DNA of 49,751 bases from Thioalkalivibrio halophilus (GTDB taxonomy: Bacteria > Pseudomonadota > Gammaproteobacteria > Ectothiorhodospirales > Ectothiorhodospiraceae): the NCBI RefSeq assembly GCF_001995255.1, contig NZ_MUZR01000009.1:186-49936 (forward strand), given 5' to 3'. Below, piece after piece: positions 24,999-34,119 of this stretch; the stretch's first letter is position 1; every line of letters begins with the position of its first letter. The position numbers and the translations under genes were made by a program. A model generated the notes under the pieces. The model saw nothing but the letters and a program-made list of their open reading frames with translations. It did no database searches and had not been told where the DNA came from.

Positions 24999-27254
24999 AT
25001 GTCCGACGCGCATGCCGACACCGCCTTCCGGGCGCAACTGCGACACCTGCGGAAGTACGTGGTGCTGGCGGCGCTTGCGTGGACCCTGTCCTTTGCCGGG
25101 CTGAGCCTGTGGCTGCTGGACCACTTCCGGACCATGACCCTGGATCTCGCCTATCAGGAGGCGCAGGCGAACTTCAACAAGGATCAGGCCTTCCGTTTCT
25201 GGGGCACCCTGCACAGCGGGGTCTACGTGCCGGTGAGCGATCTGGTCCAGCCCAACCCGTACCTGGCGCACCTGCCGGAGCGGGACATCACTACGCCCTC
25301 GGGTCAGGAGCTGACCCTGATGAACCCCGCCTACATGCTGCGCCATCTCAACGAGCAGTTCGGCGACCTGTTCGGAGTACGCGGGAATATCACCAGCCTG
25401 CAGCCATTGCGCCCGGAGAATGCGCCCGATCCGTGGGAGGAGGAGGCGTTGCAGGCCTTCCGGGAAGGCGCGGAAGAACGCCTGGAAGTGGCGGACATCG
25501 ACGAGGAGCCCCATCTGCGCTACATGGCGCCCATGCGCGTGGAGCGCGGCTGCCTGGAATGCCATGCCCATCAGGGATACGAGGTGGGCGACATCCGCGG
25601 CGGCGTGTCCGTGGCCGTGCCCCTGGACGACTACCGCGAACGCGAGGCGGAGACCGCCACGGTCACGCTGGCAGCGCTGTCCGGCGTCTGGCTGCTGGGC
25701 CTGGCCGGACTGAGTGCGGGCGCCCGGCGCCTGAGTCGCGACGTCCGTGCCCAGCATGCCGCCGCACAGCAGATCCGCGAGCTGAACACCGGACTGGAGC
25801 GCCGCGTCGAACAACGCACCGCCGAACTGGACGAGGCCCGGCGACAGGCGGAAGACGCCAATCGCGCCAAGAGCGTCTTCCTCGCCAGCATGAGCCACGA
25901 GCTGCGCACCCCGCTGAACGCGATCCTCGGGTTCTCGCGCCTGGCGGCACGGGGCAGCAACCTCACGGGCGAACAGCGCGACCACCTCGGCCTGGTCGAA
26001 CGCAACGGCGATCACCTCCTGTCGCTGATCAACGACGTGCTGGACATGGCCCGGATCGAGTCCGGCCGCCTGACCATGGAGCCGGTCACGCTGGACCTGC
26101 CGCAGACCCTGGAGGATGTGGTTGCAACGCTGGGTGCACGAGCCCGGGAGAAGAACCTGACGCTGACCCTGGACACCGATCCCGAGCTGCCCCGCTTCAT
26201 CCGCAGCGATGCGCGCAAGCTGCGCCAGATCCTGATCAATCTGGTGGGCAACGCCATCAAGTACACCGAAACCGGGGGCGTCGAGCTCCGCGCCGAGACG
26301 CGGGAAGATCCGGCGGGCGAACGGCGCCTGCAGCTGGGCGTGGAGGACACCGGCCCCGGCATCCCGCCGGAACAGCAGGAATCCATATTCGAACCCTTCG
26401 TTCAGGGTGGCGCGGCCGGCACCACCGAGGGGACCGGCCTGGGGCTGTCGATCACTCGCCAGTTCGCGGAACTGCTGGGCGGTTCGGTGGATGTCTCGAG
26501 TGCGCCGGGTCAGGGGTCGCGTTTCAGCGTGGACCTGCCGCTGGAAGCGGCCGACGACACCGCCGATACACCGGCCCCCGCCGCGCGTCGGGTGCTGGGC
26601 CTGGCGCCGGGTCAGCCGGCCTGGCGCATCCTGGTGGCCGACGACTCCGAATCCAATCGCATCCTGCTGCAGCGGCAGCTGGAAGAGGCCGGATTCGATG
26701 TCCGTCTGGCGGCGGATGGTGAAGAGGCCGTGGAGGTCTACCGCGAATGGCAGCCGCACTTCGTGTGGATGGACATGCGCATGCCGCGCATGGATGGCTA
26801 CCAGGCCACGCGCGCTATCCGCGAGGCCCCCGGCGGCCAGGACACGGTGGTGGTCGCCCTGACCGCCTCGGCCTCCCTCGCCCAGGCCCGCGAGATCCGC
26901 GAGGCGGGCTGTGCCGATCTGATCAGCAAGCCCTACAGCGATAACGACATCTTCGGCACGCTGGAACGCCACCTGGGCGTGGAATTCCGCTACGCCGATG
27001 CCGAAACGGACACCCCGACCCCGGCGGACGACGCGCCCGCGCCGGAAACCCTGGCCGCACAGCTGCGGCCCCTTTCTCCGGAACGCCGCGAGGCGCTGGC
27101 ACGCGCCGTACGTTCCGGCGACCTGCAGGGCATGAACGAGTGGGTCGCAACGCTGCACGAAGAGGAACCCGAGTGCGCCCGGGTGATCCACAAGGCCGCG
27201 GAGGCGTTCCGCTACGAAGACCTCCTCAAGGCGCTTGGAGAAAACCGGACGTGA
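24999..27254 (+). CDS. Hybrid sensor histidine kinase with CxxCH haem-type (DUF3365) sensor domain
   Basis: 751 residues. TM1 at 19-41, a periplasmic DUF3365/Tll0287-like domain with the c-type haem motif CLECH (185-189), TM2 at 221-240, a coiled coil (245-290), HisKA with SHELRTPL (His300), HATPase (NLVGNAIKY, DTGPGIP, GTGLGLSI; about 405-515), a REC domain (540-660, phospho-acceptor Asp592 in WMDMRMPRMDG) and a short helical tail. Redox, NO or oxygen sensing through haem is inferred. The start is uncertain: GTG 24966 and ATG 24981 are in frame but lie inside a hairpin, and none has a clear ribosome binding site. The stop overlaps the GTG of the HD-GYP gene. Confidence 0.92.
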   Translation: MSDAHADTAFRAQLRHLRKYVVLAALAWTLSFAGLSLWLLDHFRTMTLDLAYQEAQANFNKDQAFRFWGTLHSGVYVPVSDLVQPNPYLAHLPERDITTPSGQELTLMNPAYMLRHLNEQFGDLFGVRGNITSLQPLRPENAPDPWEEEALQAFREGAEERLEVADIDEEPHLRYMAPMRVERGCLECHAHQGYEVGDIRGGVSVAVPLDDYREREAETATVTLAALSGVWLLGLAGLSAGARRLSRDVRAQHAAAQQIRELNTGLERRVEQRTAELDEARRQAEDANRAKSVFLASMSHELRTPLNAILGFSRLAARGSNLTGEQRDHLGLVERNGDHLLSLINDVLDMARIESGRLTMEPVTLDLPQTLEDVVATLGARAREKNLTLTLDTDPELPRFIRSDARKLRQILINLVGNAIKYTETGGVELRAETREDPAGERRLQLGVEDTGPGIPPEQQESIFEPFVQGGAAGTTEGTGLGLSITRQFAELLGGSVDVSSAPGQGSRFSVDLPLEAADDTADTPAPAARRVLGLAPGQPAWRILVADDSESNRILLQRQLEEAGFDVRLAADGEEAVEVYREWQPHFVWMDMRMPRMDGYQATRAIREAPGGQDTVVVALTASASLAQAREIREAGCADLISKPYSDNDIFGTLERHLGVEFRYADAETDTPTPADDAPAPETLAAQLRPLSPERREALARAVRSGDLQGMNEWVATLHEEEPECARVIHKAAEAFRYEDLLKALGENRT

Positions 27255-28705
27255 ACCCGCAGAACGATTCCGGCCACCCGCACCCGGCCATGTCCTCCGA
27301 TGCCGGCGACGGGATCCTCGTGGTGGACGACAACCCCAGCAACCTGCGCCTGATGGTCGACGTGCTCCAGCAGGCCGGCCTGGGCGTGCGCGTGGCGCCG
27401 GGCGGCCGCATGGCGCTGGAATCGGTCGCCGAACGCCGGCCCGCACTGATCCTGCTGGACATCCGCATGCCGGACCTCGACGGCTTCGAGGTCTGCCGGC
27501 GCCTCAAGGCCGACCCCGAAACCGCCGAGATCCCGGTGATCTTCCTCAGCGCCCTGCGCGAACCCGAAGACAAGCTGCGGGGCTTCGCCGCCGGCGCGGT
27601 GGACTACATCACCAAGCCCTTCGTCGCCGAGGAGGTGCTGGTGCGGGTGAAGAGCCATCTGGCCATGCACCAGTCCCACCAGGCGCTCGAGGCCCTGGTC
27701 CACGAGCGCACCCGTGCACTGCATACCGTCTCCGCCGGCAACCGTGCGCTGGTACACGCGCAAAGTCCGGACGAGCTCCTGCGCGGCATGACCGCCGCCA
27801 TCACCACCACCGGTGGCTACGCCGCCGCTCGGGTCCGGCTGCGGGACGGTCGGCAACAGCTCGCGGGCATGGACACGGAACCGGTGACACCGGGCCCCGA
27901 CCGGACGAAACCGGACGGTCCTTGCCTGGTGCGCAGGACCGTCGATCTCCCCCTTCTGGTCCTGGTGCTGCCGCTGAGCGACGACCGGGGGCCGCTGGGC
28001 GATCTGCAGGTCGCGGCCCGCTCGCGGGATGCCTTCGCGGAGCCGGACGACGTCGCCCTGCTGAGCGAACTCGCCGGCGATCTCGTGTACGGCCTGCGCA
28101 CCCAGCAGTCGCGCGCGGCGCTGGAACACTCGCTGGAACGCACCATCGAGGCGATGGCCGCCACCATCGAAGTCCGCGACCCGTATACCGCCGGGCACCA
28201 GCAGCGCACCACGCAGCTCGCCGACGCGATCGCGGTGGAACTGGACCTGGACCCGGAACGGCGCAAGGGCCTGCACGTGGCCAGCGCGGTGCACGACATC
28301 GGCAAGATCTCGGTCCCGGTGGAGATCCTCGCCAAGCCCGGACGTCTTTCCGCGACGGAATTCGAGCTGATCAAGGGGCACCCCGCGTCCGGTTACGAGA
28401 TTCTCAAGGGCATCGATTTCCCCTGGCCGGTGGCCACCATCGTGCGCCAGCATCACGAGCGCCTCGACGGCTCCGGCTATCCGGATGGCCTCCAGGGTGA
28501 CTCCATCCTGCTCGAATCGCGCATCCTGGCGGTCGCCGACGTGGTGGAGGCCATCCACTCGCACCGCCCGTACCGTCCCGGGCTCGGGCTGGACGTCGCC
28601 CTGGAAGAGGTTCAGAAACGCCGCGGCACCCTCTATGACCCGCAGGCGGTCGATGCCTGCCTGCGCCTCGCCGCCCAGGGGCGCCTGCCCCTGGAGACGG
28701 CCTGA
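27251..28705 (+). CDS. Response regulator with HD-GYP c-di-GMP phosphodiesterase domain
   Basis: 484 residues. REC domain at about 20-140 (phospho-acceptor Asp70 in LLLDIRMPDLDG, conserved KPF at 122-124), a middle GAF-like region (150-285) and an HD-GYP domain (about 290-480) with HDIGK (His348-Asp349), KGHP, and HHERLDGSGYPDGL (GYP at 409-411). All HD-GYP metal and signature residues are present, so c-di-GMP hydrolysis is expected. The GTG start is inside the kinase stop codon (ACGTGA), with GGAG about 11 nt upstream; this coupling makes it the probable output partner of the haem-type hybrid kinase. Confidence 0.94.
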   Translation: MNPQNDSGHPHPAMSSDAGDGILVVDDNPSNLRLMVDVLQQAGLGVRVAPGGRMALESVAERRPALILLDIRMPDLDGFEVCRRLKADPETAEIPVIFLSALREPEDKLRGFAAGAVDYITKPFVAEEVLVRVKSHLAMHQSHQALEALVHERTRALHTVSAGNRALVHAQSPDELLRGMTAAITTTGGYAAARVRLRDGRQQLAGMDTEPVTPGPDRTKPDGPCLVRRTVDLPLLVLVLPLSDDRGPLGDLQVAARSRDAFAEPDDVALLSELAGDLVYGLRTQQSRAALEHSLERTIEAMAATIEVRDPYTAGHQQRTTQLADAIAVELDLDPERRKGLHVASAVHDIGKISVPVEILAKPGRLSATEFELIKGHPASGYEILKGIDFPWPVATIVRQHHERLDGSGYPDGLQGDSILLESRILAVADVVEAIHSHRPYRPGLGLDVALEEVQKRRGTLYDPQAVDACLRLAAQGRLPLETA

Positions 28706-28716
28706 GCCCCGGCCCC

Positions 28717-31242
28717 CTATTCCACCTCCAGAGGGATAGTTTCGAGCACCTCGCCGCTGTCGGAAGCGCGGTAGCGGATCTCGTAGCTGCCCGCACTGGA
28801 AGGTGCGAACAGCTGCACCGGACTGCCCTGCGAGGCCCGTGCATCCTGCACCGCGCTGGCGTCCGGGTCCGCGCCGGCCTCGACGATCTCGATCAGATCC
28901 TCGAAGCGCCCCGGCCCGGTGAAGCTCACCTCCACCGTACTCCGGGCGGCCACGGTATCTTCGGCCGAAAGGGTCACGTCGGTACCACCGACGGCAATCG
29001 GAATGGCCTCCAGGGTGCGGCCGGAATCGCGGATCACGTAGCGGATCTCGTACTCGCCCTCCTCGTCCGGCGCGGTCAGGGTCTCGGTGTCGCCGGAGAC
29101 ACGACTGCTGGCGCTGCGGCTGTCGCCGCTGTCACCCTCGGGCGCGTTCGGCTCCACGATGGCCACGAAGTCGTTGCGATTCTCCGGTCCCTCCCACCGC
29201 ACTTCGAAATCGGCACCCGGCAGCACGGTGTCCGGCGCTTCCAGCGACGCCTCGACCGGAGTCAGCGTCACCTCCTGCGAGGCCAGCACCCGGCGACTGT
29301 CGCGCAGCACGTAGCGCACCTCGTGGGTGCCGAGCGCATCCGGCGCCTGGATCTTCACCGGCTCGCCGTCCTCCGAAACCCGGCTCGTGGCGCGGCGGGA
29401 ATGCCCGGTTTCATCGTCCGGCGCGCCCGCCGCCACGATCGCGATGTAGTCGTTCCGGTTGACCGGGCCTTCCCACTCGACCTCGAAATAGGCCCCGGCC
29501 GGGACCTCCTCCGGTGCGGAGACGGAAGCCTCCACCGGGGTCAGCGTCACTTCCTGCGAGGCCAGCACCCGCCGACTGTCCCGGAGAACGTAGCGCACCT
29601 CGTAGGTGCCCAGCGCATCCGGGGCCTGGAGGGTCACCGGCTCGCCGTCCTCCGAAACCCGCGCAGTGGCCCGCCGGCCATGCCCGGTGTCGTCGTCCGG
29701 GGCCCCGGCTTCCACGATCGCGATGTAGTCGTTGCGGTTGACCGGACCTTCCCACTCGACCTCGAACTGCGCCCCGGCCGGAACCTCCTCGGATGCGGAA
29801 ACGGCTGCCTCCACCGGCTCCAGCTCGATGGTCCGGGTGGCCAGAACCGCCCCCGTTTCCCGATGTACGTAACGCAGCTCGTGGGGCCCGAGGGCATCCG
29901 GCATCTGCAGGGTTACCTGCTCCTCGCCCTGCACGCGGTCGCTGGCGCGACGTGAATGGCCCGTATCATCCTCGGGCGCGCCCGGCTCCACCACGGCAAT
30001 GAAGTCACGATCCTCGCCGGGCCCGTCCCAGCCGACATCGACCATGGAACCGACGCCGGCGGTGTCCGGGGCATGGAGCTCGGCGTCCGGCAGTTCCTGT
30101 TCGAGCGTCACGACCACTTCCCGGTCTTCCGCGAGGGTCGCCATCTCCCGCGCATCACCGCTCGTCGCGCCGCGTTCGGCAATGATGCGGTATTCCCCGG
30201 GCTCCAGGTGGAGTTCCAGCGGATCGGCATCCTCGCTGCGGACCTCGATCGCGTCCTCGGTCTCCACGTTCAGCGCGACCCAGTCGACCCCGCCCAGGGC
30301 ATCCCCGGTTTCGGCGTCCTCGGCGCTCAGCTCCAGCGTGGCCTGCGTCTTCGCCATCATGATGTCGACCGGCTCGTCGGTCTGCGGGGTGATCTCGAAC
30401 TCGGTCTCGCCGGCAAAGACCTCCGCTTCGGCCTCGACCGTGTAACGACCGGGCACCAGCTCCAGGTCGATGATCCCCCGCGACTCCCCGGAAAAGATCG
30501 ACTCGCCCGCCTCGTCGGCGACCTCCCAGTCCACCCGGCGCACGTGCTCTTCGGGATTGCGTTCGTCGAGCGCGCGCAGCTGCACGCGCAGCGCCTCGGG
30601 TTCCGCTACCGCGATCTCGTCCAGGGCGGCACTGAGCTCCTCGCCGGATTGCGTGGTGAACAGCTGGCCACCGGTCTGCTCCGGCACACAGGAAAGGGTC
30701 TGAACCTCTTCCTCCTCGAGCGCAAAGCCGACCACATGGGCGCGCAGGTCGATGCCCTCCTCCGCCATCTCGGCGGCCAGCGCACAGGGATCGCCACCGC
30801 AGTTTTCCAGGCCATCGGTCACCAGGATGATGTCCGCGGACTCCGCGGTGCGCGGGATCATCTCGCGAGCCCTGGCCATGGAGTCGGTCAGCGGCGTCAT
30901 GCCCTGCGGGTTTAGATCGTGGATCGTGCGCGCGATCTCGTCACCCTCGTGGGTGTCCAGCGGCAGGACGGCCTCGATATCGTCACAGTCGCCACGGCGG
31001 GTATGTCCGTAGGCGACCACGCCAAAGGGGATGCTGGCGTCGCGGCTGGCCGCGAACTCGTCGACCACCTCGCGCGCCACCTCGATGCGCGACTTGTCGT
31101 CTTCCATCCGCGCCCACATGGACCCTGAGGCATCGAACACCATGATGCTCACGTGATCATCGGCCATCACCGGCGACGCCACGCCGAGCGCGCCGGCCAG
31201 CAGACCGGTGACAAAAATGAGGCTCAAGGGCTTTGTGCGCAT
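28717..31242 (-). CDS. Secreted von Willebrand factor A protein with five tandem Ig-like repeats
   Basis: 841 residues. Signal peptide 1-27 (cleavage near VMA-DD). VWA domain about 30-210 with the MIDAS motif DASGS (37-41), conserved Thr116 and DG in VTDGLENCGG. Residues 215-380 form beta-rich, carboxypeptidase-regulatory-like segments. Five repeats of about 90 residues follow (384-479, 480-572, 573-665, 666-755, 756-841), each with W(E/D)GP...(D)(Y/F)(I/V)AIVE.GAP and a closing (E)(V/I)RYV.R(D/E). The mature protein is strongly acidic. It likely works in the periplasm or at the surface in metal-dependent adhesion or envelope maintenance; no partner ATPase (MoxR) is nearby. It converges on the HD-GYP gene. 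Confidence 0.88.
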   Translation of the reverse strand: MRTKPLSLIFVTGLLAGALGVASPVMADDHVSIMVFDASGSMWARMEDDKSRIEVAREVVDEFAASRDASIPFGVVAYGHTRRGDCDDIEAVLPLDTHEGDEIARTIHDLNPQGMTPLTDSMARAREMIPRTAESADIILVTDGLENCGGDPCALAAEMAEEGIDLRAHVVGFALEEEEVQTLSCVPEQTGGQLFTTQSGEELSAALDEIAVAEPEALRVQLRALDERNPEEHVRRVDWEVADEAGESIFSGESRGIIDLELVPGRYTVEAEAEVFAGETEFEITPQTDEPVDIMMAKTQATLELSAEDAETGDALGGVDWVALNVETEDAIEVRSEDADPLELHLEPGEYRIIAERGATSGDAREMATLAEDREVVVTLEQELPDAELHAPDTAGVGSMVDVGWDGPGEDRDFIAVVEPGAPEDDTGHSRRASDRVQGEEQVTLQMPDALGPHELRYVHRETGAVLATRTIELEPVEAAVSASEEVPAGAQFEVEWEGPVNRNDYIAIVEAGAPDDDTGHGRRATARVSEDGEPVTLQAPDALGTYEVRYVLRDSRRVLASQEVTLTPVEASVSAPEEVPAGAYFEVEWEGPVNRNDYIAIVAAGAPDDETGHSRRATSRVSEDGEPVKIQAPDALGTHEVRYVLRDSRRVLASQEVTLTPVEASLEAPDTVLPGADFEVRWEGPENRNDFVAIVEPNAPEGDSGDSRSASSRVSGDTETLTAPDEEGEYEIRYVIRDSGRTLEAIPIAVGGTDVTLSAEDTVAARSTVEVSFTGPGRFEDLIEIVEAGADPDASAVQDARASQGSPVQLFAPSSAGSYEIRYRASDSGEVLETIPLEVE
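29248..29805 (-). repeat. Tandem 279-bp duplication inside the VWA gene
   Basis: Two adjacent 93-codon units (29527-29805 and 29248-29526) are closely similar at DNA and protein level, differing at few residues, while the three outer repeats of the gene have diverged. This indicates a recent in-frame duplication. Confidence 0.8.
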
Positions 31243-31320
31243 GGTCCCGCTCCCGCCAGTGCTGCGTGATCTTCATCCATTCACTTGTATGCCCGAGGAT
31301 GGCCCGACACACGCTCGCAC

Positions 31321-31341
31321 GCCCCCTCCAAACGAAGGGGC
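31321..31341. repeat. Intergenic palindrome related to CCCTCC-AAAC-GGAGGG (copy 3)
   Basis: GCCCC/GGGGC arms around CTCCAAACGAA; one mismatch breaks the inner stem. It lies between the stop of the acyl-ligase fusion gene and the start of the VWA gene, both on the minus strand. On the minus strand it shares CGTTTGGAGGGGG with copy 1. Confidence 0.5.
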
Positions 31342-31370
31342 AACCGGCGTTGATGCGGACATGATACGGC

Positions 31371-34016
31371 TCAGCGCCGGCCCAGCTCCTCCAGCGCGGA
31401 CTGCAGAGCAGCGACGATCTCCCTTTCGTCGCTGCCATACACCTCCGGGTCTACCGGGTCGCCGATCACGATGCGCACCTTCCCGCCCGGCCGCGGGAAA
31501 CGCTGCCCCGGGGCCATCACCTCGCGGGTGCCCTCGATCCACACGGGTACGACGGGGACGGGCTGCGCGGCCAGCACCAGCCCGATGCCGGGACGCAGGG
31601 GCTGCAGGCTTCCGTCCGGCGAGCGCTGGCCCTCGGGGAACCAGATCAGTCCGTGACCGCGCTGCACAGTGGCCGCCGCGAGGGCCAGGCTGCGACGCGG
31701 CGCGGCCCCCGGGTCCACCGGCAGGATCCGCGCCGTGCGGCTGAAGGCCCGCGACAGCGGGCCGGTGAACAGGTAACCCTGGAAACCGGCCCAGTACAGC
31801 GACTCGAGGCGCTGCCGGTCCAGGGCCGGCAGCAGCGCGAGCGCATCGACGAAGCTCAGATGGCGCGGGGCGATCACGTACGGTCCGTTCGCGGGGAACT
31901 GACCGTGCACCTCCACGCGCATCAGCAGCCGGGAGAGCAGACGCGCCCCGCCCAGCAGCAGTACCCCGGCGCCGCGGCGCAGTGCCCCCGGGGGTTCCAG
32001 CGCGGTTCGCTGGTCGGCCTCCAGCAGCGACTCCGGATCCGCGAGCTGTTCCTTCAGATCGGCCTGCCCCTCGCGGGCCACGCCTGCGGCCGCCGCCTCC
32101 TGCAGCAGATCGCGCACCGTCTCGACCCGTTCGATCGCCGAGTCGTCCAGATCGATCCCGGCGCGGTCCTGCAGCGCCAGCGTCAGGTCGACCCAGCTGA
32201 GCGAATCGATGCCCAGTTCGTCGGCCAGCCCGGTGTCCGGGGTCAGGCGCCGGTCGTGGAAACGCTCGGCGAGGTAGTTCCAGGTGCGCTCGGCGCCCGG
32301 GTCGGACAGCAGCTGCTGGTCCTCCGGGGCCAAGGATTCCGGCGAGACCGGCTCCGGACGGGCCCGCGAGACCGCGTCCTCGCGCCCCAGCTCCTCGAAC
32401 AGTTCTTCCAGCTTGTGCCGGCGCAGCTTGCCCAGCCGGGTACGCGGCAGCGGATCCAGCGCGACGCGCACCACGCCCGGCCGGTGATGGGTGGGCAGCG
32501 ACTTCGCCACTTCGTTGACGGCCTCGCGAGCCCGCCGTTCAAGCTCTTCGCCGGCGGCCTCACGCATCAGACCCGCATCCGGCACCGCCACGACCGCCAG
32601 CCGGTCGTCATGCTCCAGCACGCCCGCCTCGCGGATTCCTTCGGCCGACTGCAGCGCGCCCTCCACGCGTTCGGGATCGATGTTCTCGCCACCGGAGAGC
32701 ACGATCATGGCGGATTCACGACCGTGCAGATAAAGAAAGCCATCCGCATCGATCTCGCCGGTATCCCCGGTGCGGAACCAGCCGTCCGCGTCCAGGACCT
32801 TCGCGGTCTTGTCCGGGAGATTGAGATAGCCGGCGAATACGTTCGGCCCGCGGGCCATCACCTCGCCCCGGCCATCGCCGGCGCCACCGTCGTCGATGGC
32901 CAGTTCGACCCCCGGCAGCGCCACCCCCGCGGCGTCCAGTCGCACCCGCTCCGGGGGGTTATAGGTGAGGATGGGCGAGGTCTCGCTGAGGCCGTAGCCC
33001 GTCGCCACCTCCCAGCCCAGTGCCTGCAGATTGCGACCCAGGGCGGGATCGAGCGCCGCACCCCCGGCCACCACCATGCGCAGGCGCGGCGCCAGGCGCT
33101 GGTGCAGACTTCCGAACAGACGACGACCCGGGCGCAGGCCGAAGCGCTGGCGCGCCTGTTTCGACAGGCCCAGCATCGCGCGAAACAGTAGCGCCGGTAC
33201 TCGCCCGCGGCCGGCCACGCGATCCTGCAGCGCCTTCCACACGGCCTCGTAGAGCCGGGGCACGCCCAGCATCACGGTCGCCTCGCCATCACGCAGGCCG
33301 CGCACGATCTGCGGCCCGACCAGCGAAAACGGCACGATAATGGACGCACCCAGGGTCAGCGGCACCAGGATGCCGACCGTGAACGGATACACATGATGAA
33401 ACGGCAGCGGCACCAGTACCCGATCCCGATGGTCCGCGACCTCTTCGGTACACAGGGCCTCCACGTTGCTGGCCAGGTTGCGGTGGGTCAGTGGCACGCC
33501 CTTGGGCGGACCGGTGGTGCCGGAGGTGTAGAACACCGCGGCCACATCCCCGGCCTGCGCGACCGACCCGGCGGGCTCGGCCTGCAGCAGGCTCACCCAG
33601 GCATTCGGGGCATCCGTTGCGGCGTCGAACAGGCGGACCTGCCACTCGCCGGGGGCATCCGCCAGCCGTTCTTCCAGCCCCGAGGTAGTGAAGACGAAGC
33701 GCGGGGTCGAGTCCGCAAGGACGTGGCGCAGATCCTCGGACGGCATCTGCGTATCCAGTGGGACCACGCTGCCCCCGGCATTCATCACGCCCAGCGCCGC
33801 GGCAATCCAGTCCGGGCTGTTGGGGGCGAACAGCACCACGCGGTCCCCGCGTTCCAGCCCCGCCTCGCGCAGCCCGGCCGCCAGTTTCGCCGCCCTTTCG
33901 AGCAGCTCGGCCCGCTCGGTGGTTTCGTGGCCATCGCGGGTCATGGCCACCACCGCCTCGCGTCCCGACTCGGGGGAGCGCGAGGCCAGGAGTTCGTCGA
34001 CGGTCTGAACGCTCAT
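31371..34016 (-). CDS. Acyl-ligase/ACP/acyltransferase fusion protein
   Basis: 881 residues with three domains. An AMP-binding acyl-CoA/acyl-ACP synthetase (1-545: YTSGTTGPPKG at 163-173, GYGLSET at 340-346, GWFRTGD at 412-418, GKLRRHK near 529). An acyl carrier domain (575-645) with LGIDSLSW, phosphopantetheine Ser605. A PlsC-type acyltransferase (680-870: H719X4D724, FPEGQRS 793-799). The order suggests fatty acid activation, loading onto the internal ACP and transfer to a glycerol-type acceptor, analogous to lysophospholipid re-acylation by Aas, which has the opposite domain order and no fused ACP. GGAGG lies 7 nt before the ATG at 34016, so longer starts were rejected. Product unknown. 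Confidence 0.9.
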   Translation of the reverse strand: MSVQTVDELLASRSPESGREAVVAMTRDGHETTERAELLERAAKLAAGLREAGLERGDRVVLFAPNSPDWIAAALGVMNAGGSVVPLDTQMPSEDLRHVLADSTPRFVFTTSGLEERLADAPGEWQVRLFDAATDAPNAWVSLLQAEPAGSVAQAGDVAAVFYTSGTTGPPKGVPLTHRNLASNVEALCTEEVADHRDRVLVPLPFHHVYPFTVGILVPLTLGASIIVPFSLVGPQIVRGLRDGEATVMLGVPRLYEAVWKALQDRVAGRGRVPALLFRAMLGLSKQARQRFGLRPGRRLFGSLHQRLAPRLRMVVAGGAALDPALGRNLQALGWEVATGYGLSETSPILTYNPPERVRLDAAGVALPGVELAIDDGGAGDGRGEVMARGPNVFAGYLNLPDKTAKVLDADGWFRTGDTGEIDADGFLYLHGRESAMIVLSGGENIDPERVEGALQSAEGIREAGVLEHDDRLAVVAVPDAGLMREAAGEELERRAREAVNEVAKSLPTHHRPGVVRVALDPLPRTRLGKLRRHKLEELFEELGREDAVSRARPEPVSPESLAPEDQQLLSDPGAERTWNYLAERFHDRRLTPDTGLADELGIDSLSWVDLTLALQDRAGIDLDDSAIERVETVRDLLQEAAAAGVAREGQADLKEQLADPESLLEADQRTALEPPGALRRGAGVLLLGGARLLSRLLMRVEVHGQFPANGPYVIAPRHLSFVDALALLPALDRQRLESLYWAGFQGYLFTGPLSRAFSRTARILPVDPGAAPRRSLALAAATVQRGHGLIWFPEGQRSPDGSLQPLRPGIGLVLAAQPVPVVPVWIEGTREVMAPGQRFPRPGGKVRIVIGDPVDPEVYGSDEREIVAALQSALEELGRR

Positions 34017-34119
34017 CCGCTGGCCTCCGGCGGGACGGCGCCCGCGCAACGTGGTGGGCAATGCGACTTCCATCATACGCATTGACAGGATTCGTCACGA
34101 AACCCCAATCTTCTCGCTA

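Noticed and set aside
28705-28720. Terminator between HD-GYP and VWA genes
   Set aside because: Only 11 nt separate the convergent stops and no stable hairpin is visible.
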